From positions 1,359,501 to 1,423,500 of the forward strand of contig NZ_CP119075.1 of assembly GCF_029023725.1 (NCBI RefSeq): a stretch of 64,000 nt of DNA, in the 5' to 3' direction. The number at the start of each line of letters is the position of its first letter. The first letter of the stretch is position 1. This DNA is from Synoicihabitans lomoniglobus. GTDB taxonomy: Bacteria > Verrucomicrobiota > Verrucomicrobiia > Opitutales > Opitutaceae. The notes beneath the pieces were generated by a model that was not told the DNA's origin, did no database searches, and worked only from the letters and a program-made list of their open reading frames with translations. A program made the translations under genes and the position numbers. Below, piece after piece: positions 8,448 to 17,854 of the stretch.

Positions 8448-9638
8448 TCAGTCTTCGTCACCGGAACTGCCCATGGAGCCGCCATCTTCCCCGAAGTCGC
8501 CGAGGAGGCCGGCCTGGGTGCGGACGCGGTGGCGATTGCGTTCGAGTTGTTTTTGCGCGGCGGCGGAATTGCGGGTGAACGGCACGGCGAGGAGGCGCTC
8601 CTTGTCGATGGGTTCCCCCGTCACTTCGCAAATGCCGTAGGTGCCGTTTTTGATGCGAGTGATGGCGGCCTCGATCTCGGACAGGGCTTCCTGTTCGTTG
8701 GCGACGAGAGAAAGGGCGAAATCGCGGTCAAAGGTGTCGGTGCCGGCATCGGCCATGTGTTGACCGTAGGAGGAGAGATCACCGGCGTCGTCCTTGGAGG
8801 AGCGCTTGAGGGTGTCTTCCGAGTGCTGGTCGATCTGGCCGGTGAGATGCTCGCGGAGTTCGAGGAGCAGCTTGTAGTAGCGGCGATATTTTTCCGGCAC
8901 GGACTTGGGATCGTCGTAAGCGGATTTCTTGCCGCCCCCGGGCGTGAAACCGAGGATGTCGGCGAGGGAGGCCGCGGCGACCACCGACGGTTTGGCGGCG
9001 GCGAGGGTGGCCTCGATGACCGCCTTTTTGTCGGCGGTTTTGGCCGCCTTCTTGGTCGCCTCGGCGTCTTCCTTGGCGGAACTCGTCTTGGCGATTTCCT
9101 TCACCTCATCGAGGCTGAAGGCGATCGATTTATTGCTCTTGGAGCGGCCCAGGGCGCGGCTGCGCAGGGCGTCGCGGGCGGAACTTTTTTTAGCCGTTTT
9201 GGCGGTGGGTTTGGCTTTACCGGAGGAACTCACGGGAGTGGATTTTGATTGGGTTGCGGCGGGTGCCGGGACGGCTTTGGCCTTCGATTTTTTGGTCGAG
9301 GGTTTGGGCGCGGTTTGGGAAGTGGAAACAGATTTCGTGCCGGACTTCTTCGCGGCCGGAGTTTTCTTGGCCGCAGCCTTCGGGGCGGGGGTTTTTTTCG
9401 CGGCGGTGGTCTTCTTGGCGGGAGCTTTTTTCACGGAGGTCTTTTTAAGCGGTGCTTTTTTCGCTGTCTTGGGAGCGGCCGGTTTGGGCGCTTTGGTCGA
9501 TGATTTGGCTGCTTTCTTGACGGTTTTTTTGCGAACGGAAGGAGAGACGGCTTTGGGGGAGGATGACTTTTTTACCGCGGCTTTTTTGGCGGGGGGGGTC
9601 TTCTTTTTGGCGGATTTGGTAGGGGTCTTCTTAGCCAT
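8448..9638 (-). CDS. TraR/DksA-type protein with long Lys/Ala/Pro-rich N-terminus
   Basis: A 396-residue protein in two parts. Residues 1 to about 170 are low-complexity Lys/Ala/Pro/Thr repeats (KKTPAPKAAAKKTPAAKK and similar) resembling eukaryotic histone H1 tails and bacterial H1-like proteins, so binding to DNA or RNA is likely. The C-terminal part (about 255-385) is DksA-like: a long coiled coil (YRRYYKLLLELREHLTGQI, DFALSLVANEQEALSEIEAAI) and the zinc-finger region YGICEVTGEPIDKERLLAVPF. Only one of the usual cysteines is kept, so zinc binding is doubtful. A DksA-like gene between ileS and lspA is a known arrangement. Possible roles are RNA-polymerase-linked regulation or nucleoid association. 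Confidence 0.85.
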   Translation of the reverse strand: MAKKTPTKSAKKKTPPAKKAAVKKSSSPKAVSPSVRKKTVKKAAKSSTKAPKPAAPKTAKKAPLKKTSVKKAPAKKTTAAKKTPAPKAAAKKTPAAKKSGTKSVSTSQTAPKPSTKKSKAKAVPAPAATQSKSTPVSSSGKAKPTAKTAKKSSARDALRSRALGRSKSNKSIAFSLDEVKEIAKTSSAKEDAEATKKAAKTADKKAVIEATLAAAKPSVVAAASLADILGFTPGGGKKSAYDDPKSVPEKYRRYYKLLLELREHLTGQIDQHSEDTLKRSSKDDAGDLSSYGQHMADAGTDTFDRDFALSLVANEQEALSEIEAAITRIKNGTYGICEVTGEPIDKERLLAVPFTRNSAAAQKQLERNRHRVRTQAGLLGDFGEDGGSMGSSGDED

Positions 9639-9659
9639 CTTGGGGGGGGATGTTGGGGG

Positions 9660-12497
9660 TTAGCCGAGAGCCTCCGTGCAGCGGGGGCAGGTTTCGCCGT
9701 GGGGACCGGCGGTAAGGGAGGGGACCCAGCGCCAGCAGCGTGGGCAACGAACGTCCTGATGTTTCTGGCAGTGACTCACTTCAATTTTAACGTCCGGTGC
9801 AGCGGCACCGGGCGTGAGTGAGACGCGCGAAACGATAAAGAGTTCAGGAAGAAAATCGCGATATTTGGTCAGCACCGCGGCGGCGGGGCTGGCATCGGGG
9901 ACGGAAACGGTCACGGCGGCATCCAGCGACTTGCCGATCTGACCGGCTTGGCGGGCGGGTTCGATGGCTTCGGTGACTTGGCCACGCACTTTGAGAAGCG
10001 CGGACACTTCGGCGTCGATGGTCGCATCTTTCCAGTCGGCGGGAATGACCGGCCAATCCTGCAAGTGGATCGGATCGGAGGTGAAATCGGTGCCGGTGGT
10101 GGCATGCGCCCAGGCTTCATCGGTGGTGAAACTCAGCACCGGGGCGAGCAGGCGCACCAACGTCTCGAAGATGTGGCGGATGGCGGTTTGCGACGAGCGT
10201 CGTTGTGGATGATTCGCGGGGAAAGTATAGAGACGGTCCTTGAGAATATCGTGGTAGATCGACGAAAGCGTGACGGCGCAGAAGTGATTGCAGAGCTGGA
10301 AAACGCGGTGGAACTCGTAGGCGTCGTAGGCGGTGGTGCAGGCGTCGGCGAGCACCGCCGTTTGGTGCAGAGCCCAACGGTCGAGGGTGTCCATTTCGGC
10401 GACCGGCACGGTGTGTTGCGCGGGGTCGAAATCGAACTGGGTCGAGAGTTGGTAGCGGAGGGTATTGCGGAAGAGCCGATAGGCGTCGCCCGCGATGCCG
10501 AGGATTTTGTCGGACAAGGTGATGTCCTGCGTAAAATCCTGCGAAGCGATCCAGAGGCGGATCACGTCGGCCCCGAACTGGTTGATGTAGTTGTCCGATG
10601 TCGGCGGTTTTTCGTAGGTGCCGCTCTTGGAGATTTTTTTGCCGTCTTCACCGACGATGAAACCGTGGGTGAGCACTGCTTTGTAGGGCGCGTCGCCGCG
10701 GCTGATGATACTCGTCCAGAGGGAAGATTGGAACCAACCGCGATGCTGGTCGCTGCCTTCGAGGTAGAGATCGGCCGGGCGCGACGTGGTGCCCTGGCCG
10801 GTGCCGAGCACGGCGTTGTGGGACGAACCGGAGTCGATCCACACGTCGAGCGTATCCCGACCGCAGGTAAGATCGGCGGCGGCCGGCCAGCCGGCCGGGA
10901 GGGCGACACCGTCGAGGATCTCGGTGGAGGTCGCGTCATACCAGAAGTTGGTGCCGCGGGTGGCGATTTTGTCGGCAACGGCGCGAATCACACCGGCGTC
11001 GATGAACGGGGCTTTGTCGGGGCCGTAAAACGCGATGATGGGCACTCCCCACGAGCGTTGACGGCTGATGCACCAGTCGGGGCGGGCTTCGACGGCACCG
11101 CGGATGCGGGTCTCACCGTGGGTCGGCACCCAGCGCACGCCGCCGATGGCTTCGAGGGCCTTGGCTCGGTGGCCGCCCTGGTCGAGGGAAACAAACCACT
11201 GATCGACGGCACGGAAAATGATGGGCGTCTTTGAGCGCCAGCAATGCGGGTAGCTGTGCGGGTAGCGCGCCTTGGCCAGCAGCGCACTTTTAGCCGCGAG
11301 GAGCTTCAACACCCCGATGTTGGCGGTGGAGGTCTTCTTGGCGGCCATGTCCTCGACGGATTCGAGGGTGCTGAGGCCGACGAGTTCAGCCGGGATTTGG
11401 CCATCGTCAACGTAGCAGCCATCGTCGCCGACCGGGCAATACACCTCGAGTTGGTAGTTGAGACCGGTGATGTAGTCGTCCGCGCCGTGGCCCGGGGCGG
11501 TGTGCACGCAACCGGTGCCACTGTCGGTGGTGACGTATTCCGCCAGCACGACGGGGGAGGCTCGATCGACAAACGGATGGCGGGCGGCGAGATGTTCGAG
11601 CGACTGTCCGACGACTTGGTGCACGACGGGCGCTTCGCCCTCGTGTTTAGCCGACGTCAGCACGCTGTCGAGCAGCGCTTTCGCGACGAGAATACGCTCG
11701 TCCCCGAGGTCCGCGACGACGTAGTCGACTCGCGGATTCAACGCGATCGCCATGTTGGCGGGGATGGTCCACGGCGTGGTCGTCCAGATGACGATCGAAA
11801 GGAGTTTGTCGTTGGGCAGGCCGAATTTCGCGGCCTCGGCGGCCGGGACCGTGAACTTCACCCAAATGGCGGGCGACACGTGGTCTTTGTATTCGATTTC
11901 GGCCTCGGCGAGGGCGGTTTCGAAGGGAATCGACCAGTAAACGGGCTTTTTCGAGCGGTAGACGATGCCTTGATCGACGAAGGAGGCGAAGGTGCGAATG
12001 ATATCGGCTTCGTAGGCGGGCGCCTTGGTTTTGTATTCACTGGCCCAGTCGGCCTGCACGCCAAGGCGCTTGAACTGCTCCTTTTGGATGCCGATCCAGC
12101 GCTCGGAAAACGCGTCGCAGCGAGCGCGGCGCTCGGCGGTGGTCACGTCTTCACCGGAATCCTGGATTTCGCGGGTGACCTTTTGCTCGATCGGCAGGCC
12201 GTGACAGTCCCAGCCGGGCACATACGGGGTGCGGAAACCGCGCATGGTCTTGTAGCGGCAAACGATGTCCTTGAGCGATTTGTTCAGGGCGGTGCCGATG
12301 TGGACGTCACCATTGGTGAAAGGCGGACCGTCGTGCAGGACAAAGGTCGGGGCGTCGGCCCGGAGGCGCTGCATGGCCTGATAGAGGTCGAGCTTGTTCC
12401 ATTGCGCCAAGCGCTCCGGCTCCCGTTTGACGAGATTGGCTCGCATGGGGAAATCGGTTTGAGGGAGCAGCAGGGTGTTTTTCAGGTCAGTCGCCAT
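9660..12497 (-). CDS. ileS: Isoleucyl-tRNA synthetase
   Basis: Class I aminoacyl-tRNA synthetase charging tRNA-Ile. Starting at ATG 12497 gives 945 residues, close to the bacterial norm. The open frame runs 81 codons further upstream, but those residues are Arg/Pro-rich and unlike the family. The HIGH motif is HIGT at residues 66-69 (PPFTNGDVHIGTALNKS), and the KMSKS motif is GKKISKSGTYEK near residue 618. The editing domain includes GTGCVHTAPGHG. The C-terminal zinc finger is present (CQKH, CPRCW, CPRC within the last 40 residues). It is the first gene of the leftward operon with the DksA-like gene (21 bp gap) and lspA. Confidence 0.97.
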   Translation of the reverse strand: MATDLKNTLLLPQTDFPMRANLVKREPERLAQWNKLDLYQAMQRLRADAPTFVLHDGPPFTNGDVHIGTALNKSLKDIVCRYKTMRGFRTPYVPGWDCHGLPIEQKVTREIQDSGEDVTTAERRARCDAFSERWIGIQKEQFKRLGVQADWASEYKTKAPAYEADIIRTFASFVDQGIVYRSKKPVYWSIPFETALAEAEIEYKDHVSPAIWVKFTVPAAEAAKFGLPNDKLLSIVIWTTTPWTIPANMAIALNPRVDYVVADLGDERILVAKALLDSVLTSAKHEGEAPVVHQVVGQSLEHLAARHPFVDRASPVVLAEYVTTDSGTGCVHTAPGHGADDYITGLNYQLEVYCPVGDDGCYVDDGQIPAELVGLSTLESVEDMAAKKTSTANIGVLKLLAAKSALLAKARYPHSYPHCWRSKTPIIFRAVDQWFVSLDQGGHRAKALEAIGGVRWVPTHGETRIRGAVEARPDWCISRQRSWGVPIIAFYGPDKAPFIDAGVIRAVADKIATRGTNFWYDATSTEILDGVALPAGWPAAADLTCGRDTLDVWIDSGSSHNAVLGTGQGTTSRPADLYLEGSDQHRGWFQSSLWTSIISRGDAPYKAVLTHGFIVGEDGKKISKSGTYEKPPTSDNYINQFGADVIRLWIASQDFTQDITLSDKILGIAGDAYRLFRNTLRYQLSTQFDFDPAQHTVPVAEMDTLDRWALHQTAVLADACTTAYDAYEFHRVFQLCNHFCAVTLSSIYHDILKDRLYTFPANHPQRRSSQTAIRHIFETLVRLLAPVLSFTTDEAWAHATTGTDFTSDPIHLQDWPVIPADWKDATIDAEVSALLKVRGQVTEAIEPARQAGQIGKSLDAAVTVSVPDASPAAAVLTKYRDFLPELFIVSRVSLTPGAAAPDVKIEVSHCQKHQDVRCPRCWRWVPSLTAGPHGETCPRCTEALG

Positions 12498-12738
12498 CCA
12501 GAAATAAAGGGTGCGGAGGCTACCCCGGGCGGATGGCGAGTCAAGGACGGCCACCGGGTATTTGCGGGATGGGGGCGGTGGGGACCGTCTCCGCTGCTCA
12601 AACCCATCGCGGTCCCGCCGGTGTCGGAGGGTATTTAACGGGTTGGACGGCCCTCGGTTTGGTGATATTTCGCTCCTCATGGCAGTCGTGCAGATGGTCG
12701 TCATTTTGGCACAACCTTTGCGGCACCGGGCACCATCC

Positions 12739-14352
12739 ATGAACCATTTGAATACCCCGCCGCCTGGCCCGGAGGAGGGGAGCGTGCCGCCGTTTCCGTC
12801 GTCGCTCCAACGCTATCAGAGTATTGTCGAGAATGCCGTCGAAGGTATTTTTCAATCCACCTCTGATGGGCGTTTTCTGCTCGCGAATCCGGCGTTGGCC
12901 CGGCTCTACGGCTATGAATCGCCGTCGGCGTTGGTCGACGGGGTTGAGAATATTTCCAGCAACATCTACGCCGACCCGGCGGTGCGGGAAGAGTTCATGC
13001 GACTCATGGATCTGCGCGGGGAGGTGCGGGGCATGGAGTATCAGGTCCTGCGCAAGGACGGCGAAGTGATCTGGATATCGGAGCACGCGCGGGCCGTTCG
13101 CGACGATCGCGGGCGTCTCCTCTATTATGAGGGGTTCATCGAAGACATCACGGAGCGCAAGCGGATCGAAGAGCAATTGCGGCAGGCCCAAAAAATGGAC
13201 GCGATTGGTCGTCTGGCCGGAGGTGTGGCCCATGATTTCAATAATATCCTGACGGCGATCATCGGTTACTCCGAGATCCTGATGGCCACGCTGCCCGATC
13301 CCAGGTCCCGCAGTCACGCGGAGTGCATTGTGGATGGCTCGCAACGGGCGGCGGCGTTGTGTCGCCAATTGCTCATCTTGAGTCGGCGTCACGCCGTGCT
13401 GCCGCGATCGCTTGATCTCAATCACGTCGTGCGCGACATGCAAAAGCTGTTGGAACGTCTGATGGATGCCAACATCACCCTGGTGACCCGGCTCGATGAG
13501 CAGGAGATGGTGGTCCGGGCGGATTCCACGCAGATGGAGCAGGTGATCCTGAACCTCGCGGTCAACGCCCGCGACGCCATGCCCCAGGGCGGGACCCTCA
13601 CGATTTCGACCCGTGCACTCACTTTGCCCGATGCGACCGTGGTCGGCACCCTGGGCATGCCGGAAGGCACCTATGTCGAGGTGGCGGTGGAAGACACCGG
13701 CACGGGCATGTCACCGGAAGTGCAGTCGCAACTGTTTGAGCCTTTTTTCACCACGAAATCCGAGGGCAAAGGCACCGGCCTCGGGCTGGCGACCTGTTAC
13801 AGTATCGTGCACCAGAACCGCGGGCAAATCATGGTCGGCAGCAAGGAGGGCGCGGGCACCACGGTGCGGTTCTTTCTGCCGACCAGTTACGAGTCGCCGG
13901 GCCGGACCGGTGCCACCGATCCCGGCGTGAGGCCCACCGGGAACGAAACCGTGCTGTTGGCCGAGGATGATCCCACGGTCCGCAATCTCGTGCGGATCAA
14001 TCTGGAGGATCTCGGATACACGGTGCTGACCGCCGAGGACGGCGCGCACGCGCTCGAGCTGGCGAAAGCGCACGGATGCCGACGCATCCAGATTTTGGTG
14101 ACCGATGTGATGATGCCCCGCATGGATGGCAAGGAGTTGGCCTATTGGCTGCGGTTGGTTTCGCCGGAGACGCGCGTCCTGTTCATGTCGGGATACACCG
14201 ATCGTTCGATCATCAGCGCCACCACGCTGCAGCGCGGGGTGGGGTTTGTGCAAAAGCCGTTTGGGCCCAATGCACTGGCCCGCAGGGTGCGCAGTGCCCT
14301 GGATGCCGGATCGGATCGATCGTCGGTCGACCTCGATGCGAGCGTGGGCTAA
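12739..14352 (+). CDS. PAS-domain hybrid sensor histidine kinase with C-terminal receiver
   Basis: A 537-residue predicted cytoplasmic hybrid kinase. Order: PAS/PAC (about 20-140, ending [17 protein letters not shown]); HisKA with phosphorylated His165 in GGVAHDFNN; HATPase with N-box [10 protein letters not shown] (about 272-281), DTGTGM (319-324) and GKGTGLGL (343-350); receiver about 403-525 with Asp410, Asp411 and phospho-acceptor Asp456 (VTDVMMP) and the conserved Lys in QKPFG. There is no transmembrane segment. The ATG at 12739 is preferred because upstream in-frame residues are low-complexity and overlap the ileS leader. Its stop overlaps the hemG stop region by 4 nt, tail to tail. The cognate output protein is not nearby. 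Confidence 0.9.
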   Translation: MNHLNTPPPGPEEGSVPPFPSSLQRYQSIVENAVEGIFQSTSDGRFLLANPALARLYGYESPSALVDGVENISSNIYADPAVREEFMRLMDLRGEVRGMEYQVLRKDGEVIWISEHARAVRDDRGRLLYYEGFIEDITERKRIEEQLRQAQKMDAIGRLAGGVAHDFNNILTAIIGYSEILMATLPDPRSRSHAECIVDGSQRAAALCRQLLILSRRHAVLPRSLDLNHVVRDMQKLLERLMDANITLVTRLDEQEMVVRADSTQMEQVILNLAVNARDAMPQGGTLTISTRALTLPDATVVGTLGMPEGTYVEVAVEDTGTGMSPEVQSQLFEPFFTTKSEGKGTGLGLATCYSIVHQNRGQIMVGSKEGAGTTVRFFLPTSYESPGRTGATDPGVRPTGNETVLLAEDDPTVRNLVRINLEDLGYTVLTAEDGAHALELAKAHGCRRIQILVTDVMMPRMDGKELAYWLRLVSPETRVLFMSGYTDRSIISATTLQRGVGFVQKPFGPNALARRVRSALDAGSDRSSVDLDASVG

Positions 14353-15722
14353 GCGAGCGCGCGCCGGGCGAGTTTGGCTCCGGCACTCAGGCAATTGGGC
14401 AGCGAGATGCCGTCGCGCACATGCCCGCCGATGAGCAGGCCGGAGTGCTGGTTTTCGCATTGCTCCATGGCTTTCACATAGCGTTCGTAACCCAGGGTGT
14501 ATTGAGGAATGGCGCGGGGCCATTGCCGTAATCGGGCGTAGACCGGCTCCCCGGTGACACCGATCACCGCGGCCAGTTCTGCGCGGGCGATTTTCGTGAG
14601 CTGTTCCTGAGAAGCGGTGCCCAGGTCGCGGCGGTGCACGCCACCCATCATGACGGTCAGCCCGACGTGTCCCGCCGGAGCGCGTCCGGCGAACAGGGAC
14701 GAAGAAAACAATACGCCCAGAATTTGACGGTGCTCCTTCTGCGGCATCAACAGTCCGAACCCATCAAGCGGGTGCGAGACCTGCTCGCGCCGATAGCCCA
14801 AAAAGAGCGCGGATACCGGGGGGTAGTCGATGTCTGCCAAGGCCGCCAGGGGGCACTCGCCCAACGAGCCGATGGAGAGGCGGGCCAGCGCCGCGGCCGG
14901 CAGCGCGAGCAGGACGCGGTCGAACGATTCGGTCTGGGTTTGCTCCGACCGATTCCAGACCAGCTTCCAGCCGTCCGCACTCCGCACGAGACTGTTCACA
15001 CTGGCTCCCAACTCGATCGCGTCCGGGGGCAACTGTTTCGCCAGGGCGAGCGGCAGCATGCCGAGGCCGTCTTGGAAGGAAATGATCGCGGGAGGTCCGG
15101 CCGACTCGCCGCTGGCCCGTCGTTGTTTGGCCGCCTTGATTTGCCCGCGAATGATCGAGCCGGTTTCGCGTTCCATTTTCCACAGGGAGGGAAAGGCATG
15201 TTTGGCGGATAATTTCTCCGGATCGCCCGCGTATACGCCCGAAACGAAGGGGTTGAGACCATAGTCGACAATGTCGTCGCCAAAGTGCGACCGGACGAAA
15301 TCGGCCAAATTCACGTCGGAGCGGCGCACGCGGGGGCGCTTGAGCACTTCGCCGAACAGACGGAATTTTCCGCCAAGAGAAAACAACGAGGAGGTGAGAA
15401 TCCCGGGAGGCGAAGACGGGGCGGCGACGGGGCGACCATTTCGCAGGATGTAGCGGTTGCGCGCGGCGGCCTGAGCGGGGCTGCGGACCTCGTCGAGTCC
15501 AATGTCCTGGATCAGGCGCGTGAGCTCGGTCGAACTTTCCTGGATCGAATTGGGACCCGATTCGACGAGCCAATCCCCGTCCCGCGTGCTATGCACGGGC
15601 CCGCCCACGCGGTCCGACCGTTCGAAGACCCGCACGGCGGCTCCGGCGCGATGCAGGTGGTAGGCGGCGCTCAATCCCGTGACGCCGGCGCCGATGATTG
15701 CTACGCGTCGGGGGGCGCTCAT
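14349..15722 (-). CDS. hemG: Protoporphyrinogen oxidase (HemY-type, FAD)
   Basis: Oxygen-dependent, FAD-containing enzyme that oxidises protoporphyrinogen IX to protoporphyrin IX. The 457-residue protein begins with the dinucleotide-binding fold VAIIGAGVTGLSAAYHLHRAG followed by FERSDRVGGPVHS. It has the amine-oxidase/PPO body (LVESGPNSIQE, FQDGLGMLPLALA) and the C-terminal FAD motif GLLIGGHVRDGISLPNCL. Its ATG overlaps the hemE stop (ATGA), so the two are translationally coupled. With hemE and hemF it provides consecutive steps of haem synthesis. Both hemG and hemY are used as symbols for this non-homologous HemY family. Confidence 0.93.
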   Translation of the reverse strand: MSAPRRVAIIGAGVTGLSAAYHLHRAGAAVRVFERSDRVGGPVHSTRDGDWLVESGPNSIQESSTELTRLIQDIGLDEVRSPAQAAARNRYILRNGRPVAAPSSPPGILTSSLFSLGGKFRLFGEVLKRPRVRRSDVNLADFVRSHFGDDIVDYGLNPFVSGVYAGDPEKLSAKHAFPSLWKMERETGSIIRGQIKAAKQRRASGESAGPPAIISFQDGLGMLPLALAKQLPPDAIELGASVNSLVRSADGWKLVWNRSEQTQTESFDRVLLALPAAALARLSIGSLGECPLAALADIDYPPVSALFLGYRREQVSHPLDGFGLLMPQKEHRQILGVLFSSSLFAGRAPAGHVGLTVMMGGVHRRDLGTASQEQLTKIARAELAAVIGVTGEPVYARLRQWPRAIPQYTLGYERYVKAMEQCENQHSGLLIGGHVRDGISLPNCLSAGAKLARRALA

Positions 15723-16747
15723 TTCCAGTTCGTCACCGTCGCGACCAGAGACTCCATGCAGGCGAGTTTGGCCCGCGGGGTGATGCCGTGGCCGAGGTTG
15801 AAAATATGTCCCGGCAAGTTGCGCATCGATTCGAGCAAACGCGTCGTTTCGCGGGCGACGATCTCGGGTTCGGTCTGCATGAGCACGGGGTCGAGATTGC
15901 CCTGCACGGCGACATTGGCGGGCAGGTTGCGACGCGCGATGGCGAGGTCGCTGGTCCAGTCAATGCTCACGACGCGCACGCCGCTGAACGCCTGGTCGGT
16001 GAGATGGGGCGCCGTGCCCTTGGCGTAGAGAATGATGGGAAAATCGGCCGGCATGGCCGCCACGATCCGTTTGATCCATTGCAGGGAAGCGGCTTCGTAG
16101 TCGGGCCCGGCGATGATGCCGCCCCAGGAGTCGAAGATCTGAATGGCATCGGCCCCGGCTTCGATCTGCATCTTGAAATACGTGATGAGTGCGGCCGTGA
16201 GCTTTTCGAGCAGGGCATCGAACATCGCGCGGTCGGTATAGAACAACAGCTTGATGCGTTCAAAGTCGGAGGAACTGCCACCCTCGACCATGTAGGTGGC
16301 CAGCGTCCAAGGGGAACCGCCAAAGCCGAGCACCGCTTTCGTATCCGCTACTTCCTGACGAATGAGTCGCAGCGCGGCGGGCACGTAGGCGAGTTTTTCG
16401 GGCACGGCGTCGGCCCCGGCCAAGGCATCGATTTGGGCGCGGGTTTCGATGCGATACTCCATGCCGATGCCGCCCTGATCGCGGAAGTGATAGGGCTGCC
16501 CTAACGCCTCCGGGATGGTGAGGATGTCGGAAAAGAGAATCGCGGCATCGAGCGCGTAGCGCCGCAACGGTTGCATCGTGACTTCAAGGGCGAGTTCCGG
16601 CGTGCGCACCATGTGCAGGAACGACGACTTGGCTTTGAGCTCGCGATACTCGGGCAGGTAGCGCCCGGCTTGGCGCATCACCCAGATCGGCGGGCGGTCG
16701 AGCGGTTGGCAGGCGCAGGCGGCGAGGAAACGTTCACGGGAAGTCAT
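15719..16747 (-). CDS. hemE: Uroporphyrinogen decarboxylase
   Basis: Cytoplasmic TIM-barrel enzyme that decarboxylates uroporphyrinogen III to coproporphyrinogen III. The 342-residue product shows the N-terminal signature PPIWVMRQAGRYLPEYR, with the substrate-binding Arg pair. It also has AAILFSDILTIPEALG with the catalytic Asp, GFGGSPWTLATYMVEGG, IQIFDSWGG and the C-terminal NLGHGITP. Length matches the family. It sits between hemF (51 bp upstream) and hemG (4-nt overlap) in a leftward operon. The short gap towards hemF carries an ACCACGGATGG-type repeat. Confidence 0.97.
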   Translation of the reverse strand: MTSRERFLAACACQPLDRPPIWVMRQAGRYLPEYRELKAKSSFLHMVRTPELALEVTMQPLRRYALDAAILFSDILTIPEALGQPYHFRDQGGIGMEYRIETRAQIDALAGADAVPEKLAYVPAALRLIRQEVADTKAVLGFGGSPWTLATYMVEGGSSSDFERIKLLFYTDRAMFDALLEKLTAALITYFKMQIEAGADAIQIFDSWGGIIAGPDYEAASLQWIKRIVAAMPADFPIILYAKGTAPHLTDQAFSGVRVVSIDWTSDLAIARRNLPANVAVQGNLDPVLMQTEPEIVARETTRLLESMRNLPGHIFNLGHGITPRAKLACMESLVATVTNWK

Positions 16748-16767
16748 GGGCGGAGAGTCAGGATTTG

Positions 16768-16848
16768 TTTAACCACGGATGGAGACAGAGAACACGGATC
16801 AGGGGTTGGTTTGAATTTGGGTTCCTTCCGGTTCATCCGTGATTGAAA
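16768..16848. repeat. CCGTGG-type inverted repeat at the hemF 3' end
   Basis: On the minus strand ATCACGGATGAACC (16833-16846) inside the hemF 3' end is followed by TGATCCGTGTTC and CATCCGTGGTTAAAC (16768-16801), so CACGGAT words occur in both orientations. This resembles a dispersed repeat of the general form AACCACGGATGGACACGGAT that I recall from other Verrucomicrobiota and unrelated bacteria. The last 17 or so residues of HemF are encoded within or next to it. Confidence 0.5.
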
Positions 16849-17770
16849 AGTTCAACCAGTCTTGTGGTTTCAAGTAGGTGGTGAGCAGGTCGGCTTCGGG
16901 AGTGCCGAGTTCCGGCTGGTAGTCGTATTTCCAGGAGACGTGGGGCGGGAGGCTCATGAGGATCGACTCCGTGCGACCGCCGCTCTGCAAGCCGAAGAGA
17001 GTGCCGCGATCCCAGACGAGGTTGAATTCCACGTAACGGCCGCGCCGATACAGCTGCCAGTCGCGTTCGCGCTCGCCGCAGGCGGTGGCTTTGCGGCGGG
17101 CGAGGATCGGTTGATAGGCGGGCAGGAAGTGATCACCGACGCTGCGCATGAACGCGAAGCTTTGGTCGAAACCCAGTTCATTGAAGTCGTCGAAAAACAG
17201 ACCGCCCACGCCGCGTGGTTCCTGGCGATGCTTGAGGAAGAAGTAGTCGTCGCACCATTCTTTGAGCTTCGGATAGTAACTGTCGCCAAAGGGCGCGACG
17301 GCGTCGCGCGCGGTGCGGTGCCAATGCACGGCGTCGTCGGTGAATCCGTAGTAGGGCGTGAGGTCGAACCCGCCGCCGAACCACCACACCGGATTTTCGC
17401 CGTCCGGATCGGCGACGAAAAAACGCACGTTGGCGTGACTGGTCGGCACGTAGGGATTGCGCGGGTGGATGACGAGGGAGACGCCCATGGCTTGCCAGGG
17501 TTTACCGGCGATCTCGGGGCGATGGGCGGAGGCGGAGGGCGGGAGTTGGTCGCCAAAAACATGGGAGAACGCGACGCCGCCTTTTTCGATCACCTCGCCC
17601 TCGGTGAGAATGCGGGTGCGGCCACCGCCGCCGGCGGCACGGGTCCATGCATCGGTCGCGAAACGGGCAGAGCCGGTTTCCTCTAGTTCGAGTCCGGCGC
17701 AGATGCGGTCCTGCAAATCGAGCAGGTAGGTGCGGACGGCGGTGAGGTCGGGAGCGGTGGCTTCGGGCAT
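16799..17770 (-). CDS. hemF: Oxygen-dependent coproporphyrinogen III oxidase
   Basis: Aerobic enzyme that oxidatively decarboxylates coproporphyrinogen III to protoporphyrinogen IX. With ATG 17770 the protein has 323 residues; the open frame extends 19 codons further but those are not family-like. Signatures: the GGGGRTRIL start region, [83 protein letters not shown]. The catalytic region ends at TYLKPQDWL, where family members normally stop. Here a further 17 residues ([17 protein letters not shown]) follow, encoded at a repeat sequence. Use of HemF implies haem synthesis with oxygen available. Confidence 0.96.
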   Translation of the reverse strand: MPEATAPDLTAVRTYLLDLQDRICAGLELEETGSARFATDAWTRAAGGGGRTRILTEGEVIEKGGVAFSHVFGDQLPPSASAHRPEIAGKPWQAMGVSLVIHPRNPYVPTSHANVRFFVADPDGENPVWWFGGGFDLTPYYGFTDDAVHWHRTARDAVAPFGDSYYPKLKEWCDDYFFLKHRQEPRGVGGLFFDDFNELGFDQSFAFMRSVGDHFLPAYQPILARRKATACGERERDWQLYRRGRYVEFNLVWDRGTLFGLQSGGRTESILMSLPPHVSWKYDYQPELGTPEADLLTTYLKPQDWLNFSITDEPEGTQIQTNP

Positions 17771-17854
17771 GAGAGCGGGCCGGTATTGAGTGTGGGAGTG
17801 GGGCCGGGGACAAGACCGGTCCGTCAACGGGAACGGATTCTCGCCGCGAGATGG

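Noticed and set aside
12511-12738. N-terminal extension of the hybrid histidine kinase including a hydrophobic stretch (LLMAVVQMVVILAQPL).
   Set aside because: It could be read as a membrane helix, but it depends on a non-ATG start overlapping the ileS leader. The PAS domain begins soon after ATG 12739.
12498-12740. An 81-residue N-terminal extension of IleS.
   Set aside because: The residues are Arg/Pro-rich and unlike any synthetase. The ATG at 12497 gives a normal N-terminus, and the extension would overlap the leader of the divergent kinase gene.
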